From DASPJL01 sp035628645 (lineage in GTDB: Bacteria; Bacteroidota; Bacteroidia; Cytophagales; Cyclobacteriaceae): 22,217 nucleotides of DNA. Positions 15,098 to 21,833 of the stretch are shown here, piece by piece; position 1 is the first letter of the stretch, and each line of letters begins with the position of its first letter. Under the pieces are notes generated by a model. The model was not told the origin of the DNA. It made no database searches and saw nothing but the letters and a program-made list of their open reading frames with translations. The stretch lies in the NCBI GenBank assembly GCA_035628645.1, contig DASPJL010000143.1, positions 1-22,217 on the forward strand, in the 5' to 3' direction. Position numbers and translations under genes: made by a program.

Positions 15098-15568
15098 TTA
15101 ATCATAAATGAGGTCAGGCAGTAATTCCGCCTCCACCTTTTCCGGTTCAGGTTCAGGCTGCGGTATATCTTCCACCTGCGCATTGGAAAATAGGTAGGCA
15201 ATGCCGTAATACTTCATGGCTTCTTCATCTTCCGGGGTGGTAACATCAACGTCCACTTCTTCGGCTTCCTCTGGCTTTACTTCCTTTTTGCCAAGCTCAA
15301 CAGGCTTAGACCAAAGCAAAAATGCCTTTTCGCCTTTGCGTACCTGCTTGCCTATCTTCTGCCAGCCTTTGTAAGTGTTAAAGGTACGGTGCTTACCGTC
15401 CTTGTACATGGTTTCCATAATGGCTGCGTTAATGGTGGGAAAGGTGCCGTCTTCCACAAAGTCTTTCACCTCATTTGAAAGGGCTATTAATGTATCCCGT
15501 GCTATATCTATTGGCCGCTTTTTTTGCTGCCCCTTCAGTTCCTGGGTTTTTTCTGCTGTTGTTGTCAT
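15098..15568 (-). CDS. Single-domain LtrC/ArdC-N-like ssDNA-binding-type protein
   Basis: The 156-aa protein has the core of the N-terminal domain of ArdC/LtrC proteins: TFNTYKGWQKIGKQVRKGEK (about 62-81), KAFLLWSKPV, an acidic insert, then KYYGIAYLFSNAQVED (about 119-134). In fuller proteins this domain binds single-stranded DNA before a metalloprotease or other module. Here no second domain follows, only an acidic Pro/Glu tail. A role in conjugation or protection of transferred DNA is inferred from the family. It has its own terminator, and the hairpin at 15594-15617 lies just before its start. Confidence 0.7.
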   Translation of the reverse strand: MTTTAEKTQELKGQQKKRPIDIARDTLIALSNEVKDFVEDGTFPTINAAIMETMYKDGKHRTFNTYKGWQKIGKQVRKGEKAFLLWSKPVELGKKEVKPEEAEEVDVDVTTPEDEEAMKYYGIAYLFSNAQVEDIPQPEPEPEKVEAELLPDLIYD

Positions 15569-15589
15569 AATGATACTTGTTAATGAGTT

Positions 15590-15617
15590 AAAAGTAGCCC
15601 GTCAGATAACGGGCTAC
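15590..15617 (-). terminator. Terminator or attenuator between two minus-strand genes
   Basis: GTAGCCCGT and ACGGGCTAC (15594-15602 and 15609-15617) form a perfect 9-bp stem with loop CAGATA. On the minus strand TTTT follows. It ends the 140-aa gene's transcript, but lies only 25 bp before the next start codon, leaving little room for a promoter. Partial read-through (attenuation) is likely. Confidence 0.75.
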
Positions 15618-15627
15618 CATACTGCTG

Positions 15628-16050
15628 TTACTTACCGTAGTTCACAATTTTGTCTTCTACCTCTACAATCTTTTGGTCAAAGTGAGCACTCAGAAACTCA
15701 CAGGTGAGTTTTACCAAATAGGCATGTTTGATTTCATACTGGCTGCCGTTGTTGTCTTTAATGATAATCGCCAGTTTGTCGTAATGGGCGGCCTCAAACT
15801 GTTCGGTTTCTTCATCTTCCACGGTAATACGGTTAACCGCGTTTTTGTGGTATTCATACCGCCTACGCATTGAGGTCAAATTGTGCAGGCCATCAAAATA
15901 CTTTTGCTGCTCCTCAAGCTGGATTTTGCGTTCCAGCTCTGCCTTTTCTGCTTCGGTCAGTTGTTTGGTGGGGTTTGCTTTTACGGCAGTGCCGCTCTTC
16001 GGTTGGGTGGTAAAGCCCGCGTTACCGTTCCCGTTGGTTTTTGTCGTCAT
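15628..16050 (-). CDS. Hypothetical protein, element-associated
   Basis: The 140-aa protein has a disordered, Gly/Asn/Thr-rich N-terminus (about 1-30), a charged coiled-coil-like helix (about 32-65, EAEKAELERKIQLEEQQKYF), and a mixed alpha/beta C-terminal half. No family was recognised. It is in the same orientation as the LtrC/ArdC-N-like gene 59 bp downstream and has similar codon use, so the two may belong to the transfer region of an integrative element. A palindrome (16178-16193) lies about 130 bp upstream. Confidence 0.7.
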   Translation of the reverse strand: MTTKTNGNGNAGFTTQPKSGTAVKANPTKQLTEAEKAELERKIQLEEQQKYFDGLHNLTSMRRRYEYHKNAVNRITVEDEETEQFEAAHYDKLAIIIKDNNGSQYEIKHAYLVKLTCEFLSAHFDQKIVEVEDKIVNYGK

Positions 16051-16177
16051 AAAAATTTTATTTATTTTTTATTATTTGTTTATGCCGTGGAAGGGTTCTC
16101 TCACAACAAAAACATTTCCCCCGAAAGGGATAAGCAAAACCCCATCGTGCGGTATGGCGGAATTGACAAGGCTGTAA

Positions 16178-16193
16178 GTCAAATTATTTTGAC
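16178..16193. promoter_or_regulatory. Small palindrome upstream of the 140-aa gene
   Basis: GTCAAA and TTTGAC are separated by TTAT in an AT-rich stretch. The perfect 6-bp arms and the position upstream of the minus-strand gene suit an operator, but no -7 box was confirmed. Confidence 0.35.
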
Positions 16194-16597
16194 AGATAAA
16201 AAGAAATTAAATACAAAAAAATTTGAATACACCGAAGGCCCCGGCCTTGACAAGAGGGCTGGTTGAAATTTGCTTAGCCCCTTTCGGGGCGAAAAGAGAA
16301 AAAAGAAGAAAGGCCGATTATTGGGTAGTGCGGCAGGTCAAAGGAATAGCCTGGCGTGAGGGCCTGCATTGCGTAGTACAGGCTATTGCTTTGTTATTAA
16401 GGTGAGCAAAGTGTATGAGGTTTATTGAGGCACGAAAAAACCGAAGACTGTTTGCACCGATTTTTAACGGAAGCTGTTGAGCATTCACTTACGTATTGCC
16501 GTGAAGCGCAGCGGAACGTTGCAATGTGGAGAGGTTGCAGGGGTGAAGGCGAAAGGGCTGGAGTTCCGTCAAGCAATACTGGATAGAAAAAAATACC
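16194..16597. other. GC-richer noncoding stretch
   Basis: About 400 bp with no convincing gene. Part of it (about 16240-16575) is visibly richer in G and C than its neighbours. It contains a stable hairpin GCCCC-TTTC-GGGGC (16277-16290) and a weaker dyad, GCCTG at 16359-16363 with CAGGC at 16379-16383. Such stretches between plasmid-type genes can hold a transfer origin or a small RNA. No nic site or named RNA was recognised. Confidence 0.35.
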
Positions 16598-16699
16598 TTA
16601 TTTTTTCTTTGTCGGTGGTTTAGGTACTTTTCTACCTTCAGTCAATGGCTTTTTGTCTGATTTACCATTTTTGCTAGTTGAGGTGGATTTTTTTGCCAT
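16598..16699 (-). CDS. Very small Lys/Pro-rich protein (33 aa)
   Basis: The frame begins MAKKSTSTSKNGKSDKK and ends EGRKVPKPPTKKK. It starts two bases after the stop of the 43-aa gene, in an operon with the membrane protein. Its GR-K-VPKP motif matches GR-T-IPKP in the 43-aa neighbour, which argues that both are translated and related. It is strongly basic and probably disordered. No family was recognised. A role in binding nucleic acid or the membrane surface, or as a small effector or antidote, is only possible. Confidence 0.6.
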   Translation of the reverse strand: MAKKSTSTSKNGKSDKKPLTEGRKVPKPPTKKK

Positions 16700-16701
16700 A
16701 A

Positions 16702-16833
16702 TTATTTTTTGTCCTTTGGAGGTTGATTTGGAATTTGTGCAGGTTGCTGAGATTGCGGCTTAGGAATTGTTCGGCCAAGTTTTTCGTAGTCAGTATTTGC
16801 TGGCTTTGTTACAACGTCTTTTTGCTTTGTCAT
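16702..16833 (-). CDS. Very small Lys/Pro/Gln-rich protein (43 aa)
   Basis: The frame begins MTKQKDVVTKPANTDYEKLG, contains GRTIPKPQSQQ, and ends PNQPPKDKK. Its ATG overlaps the stop codon of the membrane-protein gene (ATGA, 16830-16833), a strong sign of coupled translation. It shares the GR-x-[IV]PKP motif with the 33-aa protein encoded right behind it. It is probably disordered. No known family was recognised. Confidence 0.65.
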   Translation of the reverse strand: MTKQKDVVTKPANTDYEKLGRTIPKPQSQQPAQIPNQPPKDKK

Positions 16834-17240
16834 TGATTTACATTTATAGAAACAAATATAATAATAAAAGTAATTCCTATAAAAAGAGTGATGATTGTTG
16901 ATAAGTTAATAACGTCCATTTTCCAATTTCGTTTATCTATCCGCTTATCAATGTCTTCAACCTCACTATCAAGATCTGATATAGAAGCATCGGCATATCT
17001 TGCGGAAAGGAAATGGGATATTAAATTTACTAATAATGTTATGCCCAAGAATACCCATCCCAAAACTAATAATCCAACATAAATAGCTTCTTTGAGCTGT
17101 ACAACTTTTTCCATAAACGTTAGTGTAAGAGCAAGTCCGCCCGCAGATATATAGGTTATATATTTTTCAAAATCATCTTCGCTTTTTTCCTTTGATTCAT
17201 ATATGGCTTTTCTAATTTCCTGTTTAGTTTCGTTATCCAT
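16830..17240 (-). CDS. Small membrane protein with three predicted helices
   Basis: The 136-aa protein has hydrophobic segments at about 28-47, 53-76 and 110-132. A charged, coiled-coil-like stretch (about 85-105, SDLDSEVEDIDKRIDKRN) lies between the second and third, and the N-terminus is charged. It starts 11 bp behind the XRE gene and its stop overlaps the start of a 43-aa gene, so it is the core of a four-gene operon. The layout resembles small membrane effectors such as SLATT-type proteins, but no specific family can be claimed. Function unknown. Confidence 0.8.
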   Translation of the reverse strand: MDNETKQEIRKAIYESKEKSEDDFEKYITYISAGGLALTLTFMEKVVQLKEAIYVGLLVLGWVFLGITLLVNLISHFLSARYADASISDLDSEVEDIDKRIDKRNWKMDVINLSTIITLFIGITFIIIFVSINVNQ

Positions 17241-17251
17241 ATTTTTTATTT

Positions 17252-17494
17252 TTAAAATCCTTCTGCAAAAAAATCTTTTAGAGAAATATCCAATCCCTGT
17301 AATACTTTCAAAAGGGAGGATAGTTTCAAGTCTTCTCCTCGTTCATATCTGCCATATTGTGCCCTAGGAATGTCATGTTCATAGGCAAATTGTTCATAGT
17401 TTGTATATCCCTTCTCAATTCGCAATTGCTTTAAGCGTTTGCCAATATTTTGCAACTGCTTCTTATTCGCTTCATCCAGTGGTCGTTTTGCCAT
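17252..17494 (-). CDS. XRE-family HTH regulator
   Basis: The 80-aa protein has a Cro/C1-type helix-turn-helix over about residues 13-72 (IGKRLKQLRIEKGYTNYEQFA, then RAQYGRYERGEDLKLSSLLKVL) and ends ISLKDFFAEGF. It is distinct from the two XRE proteins at the left end. It heads the operon with the membrane protein and two tiny genes, and faces a LytTR gene across an 80-bp region containing a perfect palindrome (17531-17556). It is probably an autoregulator that also controls the divergent LytTR gene. Confidence 0.85.
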   Translation of the reverse strand: MAKRPLDEANKKQLQNIGKRLKQLRIEKGYTNYEQFAYEHDIPRAQYGRYERGEDLKLSSLLKVLQGLDISLKDFFAEGF

Positions 17495-17530
17495 TAAACA
17501 AAGTACGTGCGAGGCATTTTTAAACGTTAC

Positions 17531-17556
17531 TACTTTAAAATATGAATTTTAAAGTA
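17531..17556. promoter_or_regulatory. Perfect palindromic operator between divergent genes
   Basis: The arms TACTTTAAAAT (17531-17541) and ATTTTAAAGTA (17546-17556) are exact reverse complements around ATGA. The right arm touches the -7 box of the LytTR gene, so a bound protein would block that promoter. The XRE protein encoded 37 bp away is the obvious candidate. Confidence 0.75.
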
Positions 17557-17562
17557 TCTTTG
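17555..17562 (+). promoter_or_regulatory. -7 box of the LytTR gene
   Basis: TATCTTTG fits TAnnTTTG exactly and lies 22 bp before the ATG at 17585. The -33 region falls within the palindrome. Confidence 0.6.
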
Positions 17563-17584
17563 TATTTTCGATTAAGTGAATCCC

Positions 17585-17932
17585 ATGCTCTCGGCTATAT
17601 TCCGCAAAACCATTGCACTGCCAACGGCAGGCGGGTACGCTTTTTTCCTCATTGAACACATTTTATACTTCAAAGCTGACAACAAGGACGCGATACTTAT
17701 CTGTATTGAAACTGATGTCTGTCGGGTATTCAAAAGCCTAAAAGAACTGGAAACGTCCCTTTCATCGTGTGGCTTTCTTCGTATACGGCGCGATGTGCTC
17801 CTAAATACTATAAATATTAAAACTGTAAGTAAGGATGGCTCTATTATTTTAACTACTGGCGAAACAGTACACCCTTCCAGGGAGAAAGCAAAAGCCGTTG
17901 AGCAATATCTGAAAGACTACTATTACATATAA
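17585..17932 (+). CDS. Single-domain LytTR DNA-binding regulator
   Basis: From the ATG at 17585 the protein is 115 aa and is almost entirely a LytTR domain: IEHILYFKADNKDAILICIE (about 20-39), a K-x-L-x-x-L-E helix, FLRIRRDVLLNTINIKTV (about 67-84), and GETVHPSREKAKAVEQYL at the end. These are the strand and loop elements by which LytTR proteins bind DNA. No receiver or membrane domain is attached. A GTG at 17576 would add three residues, but ATG fits the position of the -7 box and Bacteroidota habit. It diverges from the XRE operon and precedes a lipoprotein operon with direct-repeat sites, its probable target. Confidence 0.88.
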   Translation: MLSAIFRKTIALPTAGGYAFFLIEHILYFKADNKDAILICIETDVCRVFKSLKELETSLSSCGFLRIRRDVLLNTINIKTVSKDGSIILTTGETVHPSREKAKAVEQYLKDYYYI

Positions 17933-17968
17933 ATACCATTCACTCCCACCTCGATACTGCTTATGTAG

Positions 17969-17997
17969 TTTTTCATACCGCTCCCGTCTTTTTCATA
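17969..17997. promoter_or_regulatory. Direct-repeat binding site, probable LytTR target
   Basis: TTTTTCATA occurs at 17969-17977 and again at 17989-17997, a 20-bp period with an 11-bp spacer. LytTR regulators bind paired 9-bp direct repeats about two helical turns apart. The second copy overlaps the expected -33 position of the promoter at 18018. Confidence 0.6.
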
Positions 17998-18017
17998 AAT
18001 CACCGAAACATGGCAAA

Positions 18018-18025
18018 TAGCTTTG
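18018..18025 (+). promoter_or_regulatory. -7 box of the lipoprotein operon
   Basis: TAGCTTTG fits TAnnTTTG exactly and lies 20 bp before the start codon at 18045. The -33 position holds TTTC (17991-17994), a weak match, as expected for an activator-dependent promoter. Confidence 0.6.
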
Positions 18026-18044
18026 TTTCAAATCAATTACGATT

Positions 18045-18398
18045 ATGAAACAGCTAACCATTATCTCACTCATTGCCGTCCTGTTTACTTCCTGCCTCGG
18101 GGTACATCACGGCACCTTTCAGTCATCCGTAGCGCTTTCTGAAAACAATTACAAAATCATTAAACGCAACGTAAGCGGCCAAGCCAGTACGACCATTGTC
18201 CTGGGTTTTGGCGGCCTCGGCAAAGATGCACTAGTGGCCCGCGCGAAAGAAAACCTGATTAAAGAACACAGCGTTACTGGCACCCAGCAACTTGCCAATG
18301 TGAGCGTGGATTGGAAGATTGTAACCACCCCAGTCTACTTTGTAGTATTCACTCGCACCTGCACGGTTACGGCTGACATTATTGAGTTTACTAAATAA
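18045..18398 (+). CDS. Lipoprotein, DUF6567-like
   Basis: The 117-aa protein has a lipobox FTSC (Cys at about 17). The mature part has VALSENNYKIIKRNVSGQAS, a Gly-rich turn VLGFGGLGKDALVARA and a closing TADIIEFTK, resembling small Bacteroidota lipoproteins grouped as DUF6567. Function unknown. It is encoded seven bases before the next lipoprotein gene, so they form an operon, apparently controlled by the LytTR regulator just upstream. Confidence 0.75.
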   Translation: MKQLTIISLIAVLFTSCLGVHHGTFQSSVALSENNYKIIKRNVSGQASTTIVLGFGGLGKDALVARAKENLIKEHSVTGTQQLANVSVDWKIVTTPVYFVVFTRTCTVTADIIEFTK

Positions 18399-18405
18399 CT
18401 GATGT

Positions 18406-18954
18406 ATGAATGAAAAAATATTCTCACTTGCGGTATTAATATTAATTGTATCTGTAGGCTGCAACAATAAAGAACTAAGCCGCGCCAAAGCAGCCGAATT
18501 GATTGCCAAACATTATGAGTACCCTAATGTAGAAGTAGCCGTATTTAATATGCACAATGGGATTACAACTGCCAATGAGCTGCTTATAAGAGAAGGGTAT
18601 CTCTCTTCTCATCCTGGGGATTTTCAAATGCAAATCACCAGTGCAGGCAGGCCATATTTGATGCCCAAATGTGCCAGGAACGGACAGTGTTTTGCCACCA
18701 ATATGAGGAGATTTAAGGAAGTTACCGGCATTAAATATGATAATCAGGACAAAACAAAGGCTACGGTGGAATACACGGTACAACTGTTTAATATTACTCC
18801 TTTTGGCAAACAAAGGAACTATGTCGAAGGAGAGATTGTTCCCTACACGGGAACCATTGAGCGATATGATGACGGATGGCGTGTTACCACGCACAGTGAA
18901 AGGAATTATAAGGAATCCGATTTCCCAGACGTGGAGGAGTTTTTAGAAAACTAA
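18406..18954 (+). CDS. Lipoprotein of unknown function
   Basis: The 182-aa protein has a lipobox VGC with Cys at about 19, followed by NNKELSRAKAAELIAKHY, a helical start to the mature region. The remainder is beta-rich (KATVEYTVQLF, YTGTIERYDDGWRV), with two Cys at about 89 and 94 (CARNGQC) that could form a disulfide. It starts seven bases after the DUF6567-like gene. No family was recognised. Membrane anchoring is likely, the role is not known. Confidence 0.75.
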   Translation: MNEKIFSLAVLILIVSVGCNNKELSRAKAAELIAKHYEYPNVEVAVFNMHNGITTANELLIREGYLSSHPGDFQMQITSAGRPYLMPKCARNGQCFATNMRRFKEVTGIKYDNQDKTKATVEYTVQLFNITPFGKQRNYVEGEIVPYTGTIERYDDGWRVTTHSERNYKESDFPDVEEFLEN

Positions 18955-19030
18955 CTTGAAGTTTACTGAGAAAGTAACCTTAATTAGATATAGTACATGG
19001 CACTTATGCAGGGATGCATAGGTGTCTTAA

Positions 19031-19057
19031 ATAAAAAAGCTACCTAATAGGTAGCTT
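19031..19057 (-). terminator. Rho-independent terminator of the 186-aa gene
   Basis: AAGCTACCT (19037-19045) and AGGTAGCTT (19049-19057) form a perfect 9-bp stem with loop AAT. The T-run lies on the minus strand, so it mainly ends the gene at 19070-19630, and may also stop the converging lipoprotein transcript. Confidence 0.85.
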
Positions 19058-19069
19058 AACAAAGATTCA

Positions 19070-19630
19070 TTAGATTTTAGGATTATCAGCATCAGACGGT
19101 TTTTCCAGTGTCCACCCTTTTAACAGAGTTTTTTTCATTATTTCATATGCCTCAATCCAGTTGCCATTGAAAAGATGTAATTCTTCAAACATTAGTGCAT
19201 CGTCTATTGTAGATACGATAAACTGTGCACGTCGGTTTGTTTTCAAGCATATCTGTATTGCTCCTCTCTGTAGTTCCTTGTGGAGGGCTGTAGGGTAAAA
19301 CCGTCCCACTAATACAATCCCATTCTTTTGCAACCGTTCTTGATCGTCTCGAGAATATATTTCAGAGGTGGTGAGCCAAGGTTTACCGGGCAAAGAACTA
19401 AAAGTTCTTATCCATGTCTGAAGATGATCTTCACCGAAAATTTCAAAACTAATTGGTTCCACAACCGGAAGCTGCAATTTCAGTACAGTTTCAATGGATG
19501 GAAACGCAGATAGTATTTGTACAAGTCTACTTGTGTCGTCTTTCTGAAGATTTTGTCCAGAAGACAGTTTTTTGAGAATATCACCCAAAAAATTTAAGTC
19601 TTTGAATGTAATAGGTATTTGGTTTTCCAT
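19070..19630 (-). CDS. Hypothetical protein (186 aa)
   Basis: No domain was recognised. The protein is soluble in character, with an N-terminal helix-rich part (about 1-60) and a mixed part including GIVLVGRFYPTALHKELQRG and RRAQFIVSTIDDALMFEELH. It has no signal peptide, so it probably acts in the cytoplasm. Its start codon directly follows a 57-bp inverted repeat, and a good terminator lies behind it. It follows the two envelope-type genes in the same orientation. Confidence 0.75.
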   Translation of the reverse strand: MENQIPITFKDLNFLGDILKKLSSGQNLQKDDTSRLVQILSAFPSIETVLKLQLPVVEPISFEIFGEDHLQTWIRTFSSLPGKPWLTTSEIYSRDDQERLQKNGIVLVGRFYPTALHKELQRGAIQICLKTNRRAQFIVSTIDDALMFEELHLFNGNWIEAYEIMKKTLLKGWTLEKPSDADNPKI

Positions 19631-19687
19631 AAGATTTTAGCGTTTCCAAAAGGCAAAGCCTATACCCTTTGGAGACACTAAAATCTT
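19631..19687 (-). repeat. Large leader hairpin before the 186-aa gene
   Basis: AAGATTTTAG (19631-19640) and CTAAAATCTT (19678-19687) pair perfectly. Inside, GTTTCCAAAAGG (19642-19653) and CCCTTTGGAGAC (19665-19676) pair with two imperfect positions, and AGGC-AAA-GCCT adds an alternative small hairpin. On the minus strand one arm ends right before the ATG. It could shield the ribosome site, or be a terminator of the upstream operon or a mobile remnant. Confidence 0.6.
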
Positions 19688-19731
19688 GGCTTTGCGGGTA
19701 GTGTAATATAAATAGAGTTTATAATCAAATG

Positions 19732-20865
19732 TTAATAGTCTTTATAAATTAATGTGCCATTTTTAAAAATTAATCTTCTGGGTTTATTAAATAATTGTTT
19801 ACTCCCTGGCGGTAATGCACTGTAAAAGTCTTTAAAGTAATCAAATAATGTAACTACGATAATTACTTTTCTAAACTCAGCACCAGTGTCCTGGTCGTTT
19901 GTATATTCGATTGTATTAAGAACGGTATTTTTTCTATGTGTAATATTTTCCAGAATTACTTTTCCATTGTAAGCTCTTAAAAATGCTAGTTCCTTATTGT
20001 TTAATGCATCATTGCTATCTATATAAAATTCTTTGCATCGTATTTTGCCCAACCGGCCGTCGTAACGCAATTTATTCGTGTCTATTTTATAAGCATCTGC
20101 TTCCCCTGTAATTACGGCAGCTGTTGTCGCTGACTTACTTAAATTGTCTAATACAAGATTGCAAAACGTAGTTATTGTTTTATCGATATCTTCAGTCCTG
20201 TATCTTCCCAGAGGATATTTTTTAAAATCTTTTTTATCCAAAAAAGTTAACTTCATTATTAGCGATGAAGAATCTTGAATATACTCAATATAATTATCTG
20301 CATCCCATTCATCTGGATTTTTTGGCAATGCCCTAAATATCTCTTCATAAACTTCTTTCCCTATACTGTCTGCATTAAAAGCCCGTACAAAATTAACTAC
20401 TTTATTAATAGAATCTTCTCGTGCTTTTAGGATAGCATTAGAGATGCTATCCTTTTTTATCACATCTAACCTGTTAGCTATACGTTTCTCTACATTTGTA
20501 ATTATATATATATTTACACCCTTTTTTAATAGTTTAACCGTATCAGGCGATTTATTCCACTCATTTAATAACATATTGCATCTGTTTTGGAATATGAGCA
20601 AACTGTCTTTTGAAATAAATTCGATCTCATTGAAAAAAGGTATTAAATATAAATACAGAGTACCGTACTGCCTTTTTAAATCATTATAGCCATCCCAATT
20701 GATCTTTCCATTTAAATCGCGCAATATCTTACCTGCCCGATAGTTCTTTTCTTTTTCTAGCAACCTTAAGCTTTTGTTAACTCTATATTTATCCCAAATT
20801 GATTGAGAATAGGTAGTGCATACCATTCCTGTAAATAGGATAACGAGTAAAAATTTTATATTCAT
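19732..20865 (-). CDS. Exported protein with OmpA-like C-terminal region
   Basis: The 377-aa protein has a signal peptide (about 1-20, ending TYS before QSIW). The N-terminal half is charged and helical. The C-terminal region (about 225-345) follows the OmpA/MotB pattern: VITGEADAYK (G-x-x-D), then N-x-x-LAFLRAYNGKVIL (N-x-x-L-x-x-RA-x-x-V-x-x-L) and GAEFRKVIIVV (F-R-[KR]-V-x-I). The strict peptidoglycan-binding residues are only partly kept. It starts three bases after the stop of the 277-aa membrane protein, so the pair forms an operon. A periplasmic role, perhaps at the cell wall, is inferred. Confidence 0.65.
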   Translation of the reverse strand: MNIKFLLVILFTGMVCTTYSQSIWDKYRVNKSLRLLEKEKNYRAGKILRDLNGKINWDGYNDLKRQYGTLYLYLIPFFNEIEFISKDSLLIFQNRCNMLLNEWNKSPDTVKLLKKGVNIYIITNVEKRIANRLDVIKKDSISNAILKAREDSINKVVNFVRAFNADSIGKEVYEEIFRALPKNPDEWDADNYIEYIQDSSSLIMKLTFLDKKDFKKYPLGRYRTEDIDKTITTFCNLVLDNLSKSATTAAVITGEADAYKIDTNKLRYDGRLGKIRCKEFYIDSNDALNNKELAFLRAYNGKVILENITHRKNTVLNTIEYTNDQDTGAEFRKVIIVVTLFDYFKDFYSALPPGSKQLFNKPRRLIFKNGTLIYKDY

Positions 20866-20868
20866 TTT

Positions 20869-21702
20869 TTACTTTGAAGTTAAAATTTCCGCCTGACACC
20901 AAAATTCAATTTTATTTTTATCTGTTATTTTTATGATACTTCCAAACAATCGAATTTTTTCGCCTTCCCTTACATGTTGTATTTCATTGTTAGAATCCCT
21001 GCTCTTATACATATTGCAACTTCTTAAAGAGTAATCATGAAAGTTAATAGAGATTTTATTTGTAAGGTCAACTATCTTTTCATTAGCAATAACCTCGCCC
21101 ATCCATACGTTCTTTAGAGTGTCTAAAGTAGCTAGTTTTATATACCCAATGGTGAAACTTTGTTGCGACGGTTTAGGATCGTTATTTTCTGGGTAAGGCT
21201 TGGCAGGTTCTGTTAGCACAATTGGCTTTTTATAATCTTCATCTATTTTAGATGTTTGTTTGTCCGTGGCAGCTTTTTTTTCAACTTGAAAAGAGTCGTT
21301 TTTAATAGGAGGAAAATTATCTAATTTATTTAGATTTTGGTTGTTTCTGCCTAAGATAATCGCAATTATGATAATTACTGAACCAACCAACGTCTTTTTA
21401 TCGGTTGTAACAATATTTGTGATTATTGCTACTATGGCCGTCCATATTTTTTTCTTTAAAACGTTTTTTTTAGGTTTAAGATAAATTGTTACTGCAATGT
21501 CTAGTGGTACGTCTCCATGCTTCCAATAAATAAATGATTCAGCTTCACAAATATCACAGTTAGAAGTCACATCCATTCCCGAATCGTATATATTTACATC
21601 ACCATGTTTCACTCCATCAAATCTCCAACCTCGTTTTATATCATCCCACTGTCTTGCACCCAAGGTAAGATTAATGGTTTCAATATTCTTCTTTTTCTTC
21701 AC
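20869..21702 (-). CDS. Membrane protein of unknown function (277 aa)
   Basis: The N-terminal part (about 1-80) is soluble, with a repeated KHGDV motif (32-36 and 61-65) and a CDIC pair (49-52). Hydrophobic segments lie at about 87-100 and 104-118. The rest is an extended Pro/Lys/Asp linker and a beta-rich C-terminal domain (about 185-277, including VREGEKIRLFGSIIKI, OB-like in character). No family was recognised. It precedes the OmpA-like gene with only three bases between, and has a good -7 box upstream. Confidence 0.75.
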   Translation of the reverse strand: MKKKKNIETINLTLGARQWDDIKRGWRFDGVKHGDVNIYDSGMDVTSNCDICEAESFIYWKHGDVPLDIAVTIYLKPKKNVLKKKIWTAIVAIITNIVTTDKKTLVGSVIIIIAIILGRNNQNLNKLDNFPPIKNDSFQVEKKAATDKQTSKIDEDYKKPIVLTEPAKPYPENNDPKPSQQSFTIGYIKLATLDTLKNVWMGEVIANEKIVDLTNKISINFHDYSLRSCNMYKSRDSNNEIQHVREGEKIRLFGSIIKITDKNKIEFWCQAEILTSK

Positions 21703-21725
21703 GGCTTAACCTAAATAGCAACAAT

Positions 21726-21733
21726 CAAAGTTA
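21726..21733 (-). promoter_or_regulatory. -7 box of the membrane-protein operon
   Basis: On the minus strand TAACTTTG matches TAnnTTTG and lies 23 bp before the start at 21702. No clear -33 box was found. Confidence 0.45.
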
Positions 21734-21833
21734 CACATTTCTTTCTAAAATCAGAGGCAACTAAAATTAACTCTTATTACTTATTTATGCATAAAATTAG
21801 TATTTTAGCTTGTCTTTCAACAAAGCCATTACA

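Noticed and set aside
16223..16405. 60-codon open frame in the GC-richer stretch
   Set aside because: It has no ribosome site or convincing protein character, and spans a hairpin. It is best explained by the local lack of stop codons.
17576..17584. GTG start for the LytTR gene
   Set aside because: An ATG nine bases later fits the -7 box and the domain start equally well, and GTG starts are uncommon in Bacteroidota.
19005..19020. Small dyad TATGCA-GGGA-TGCATA
   Set aside because: It is short, without a T-run, and close to a much better terminator, so probably chance.
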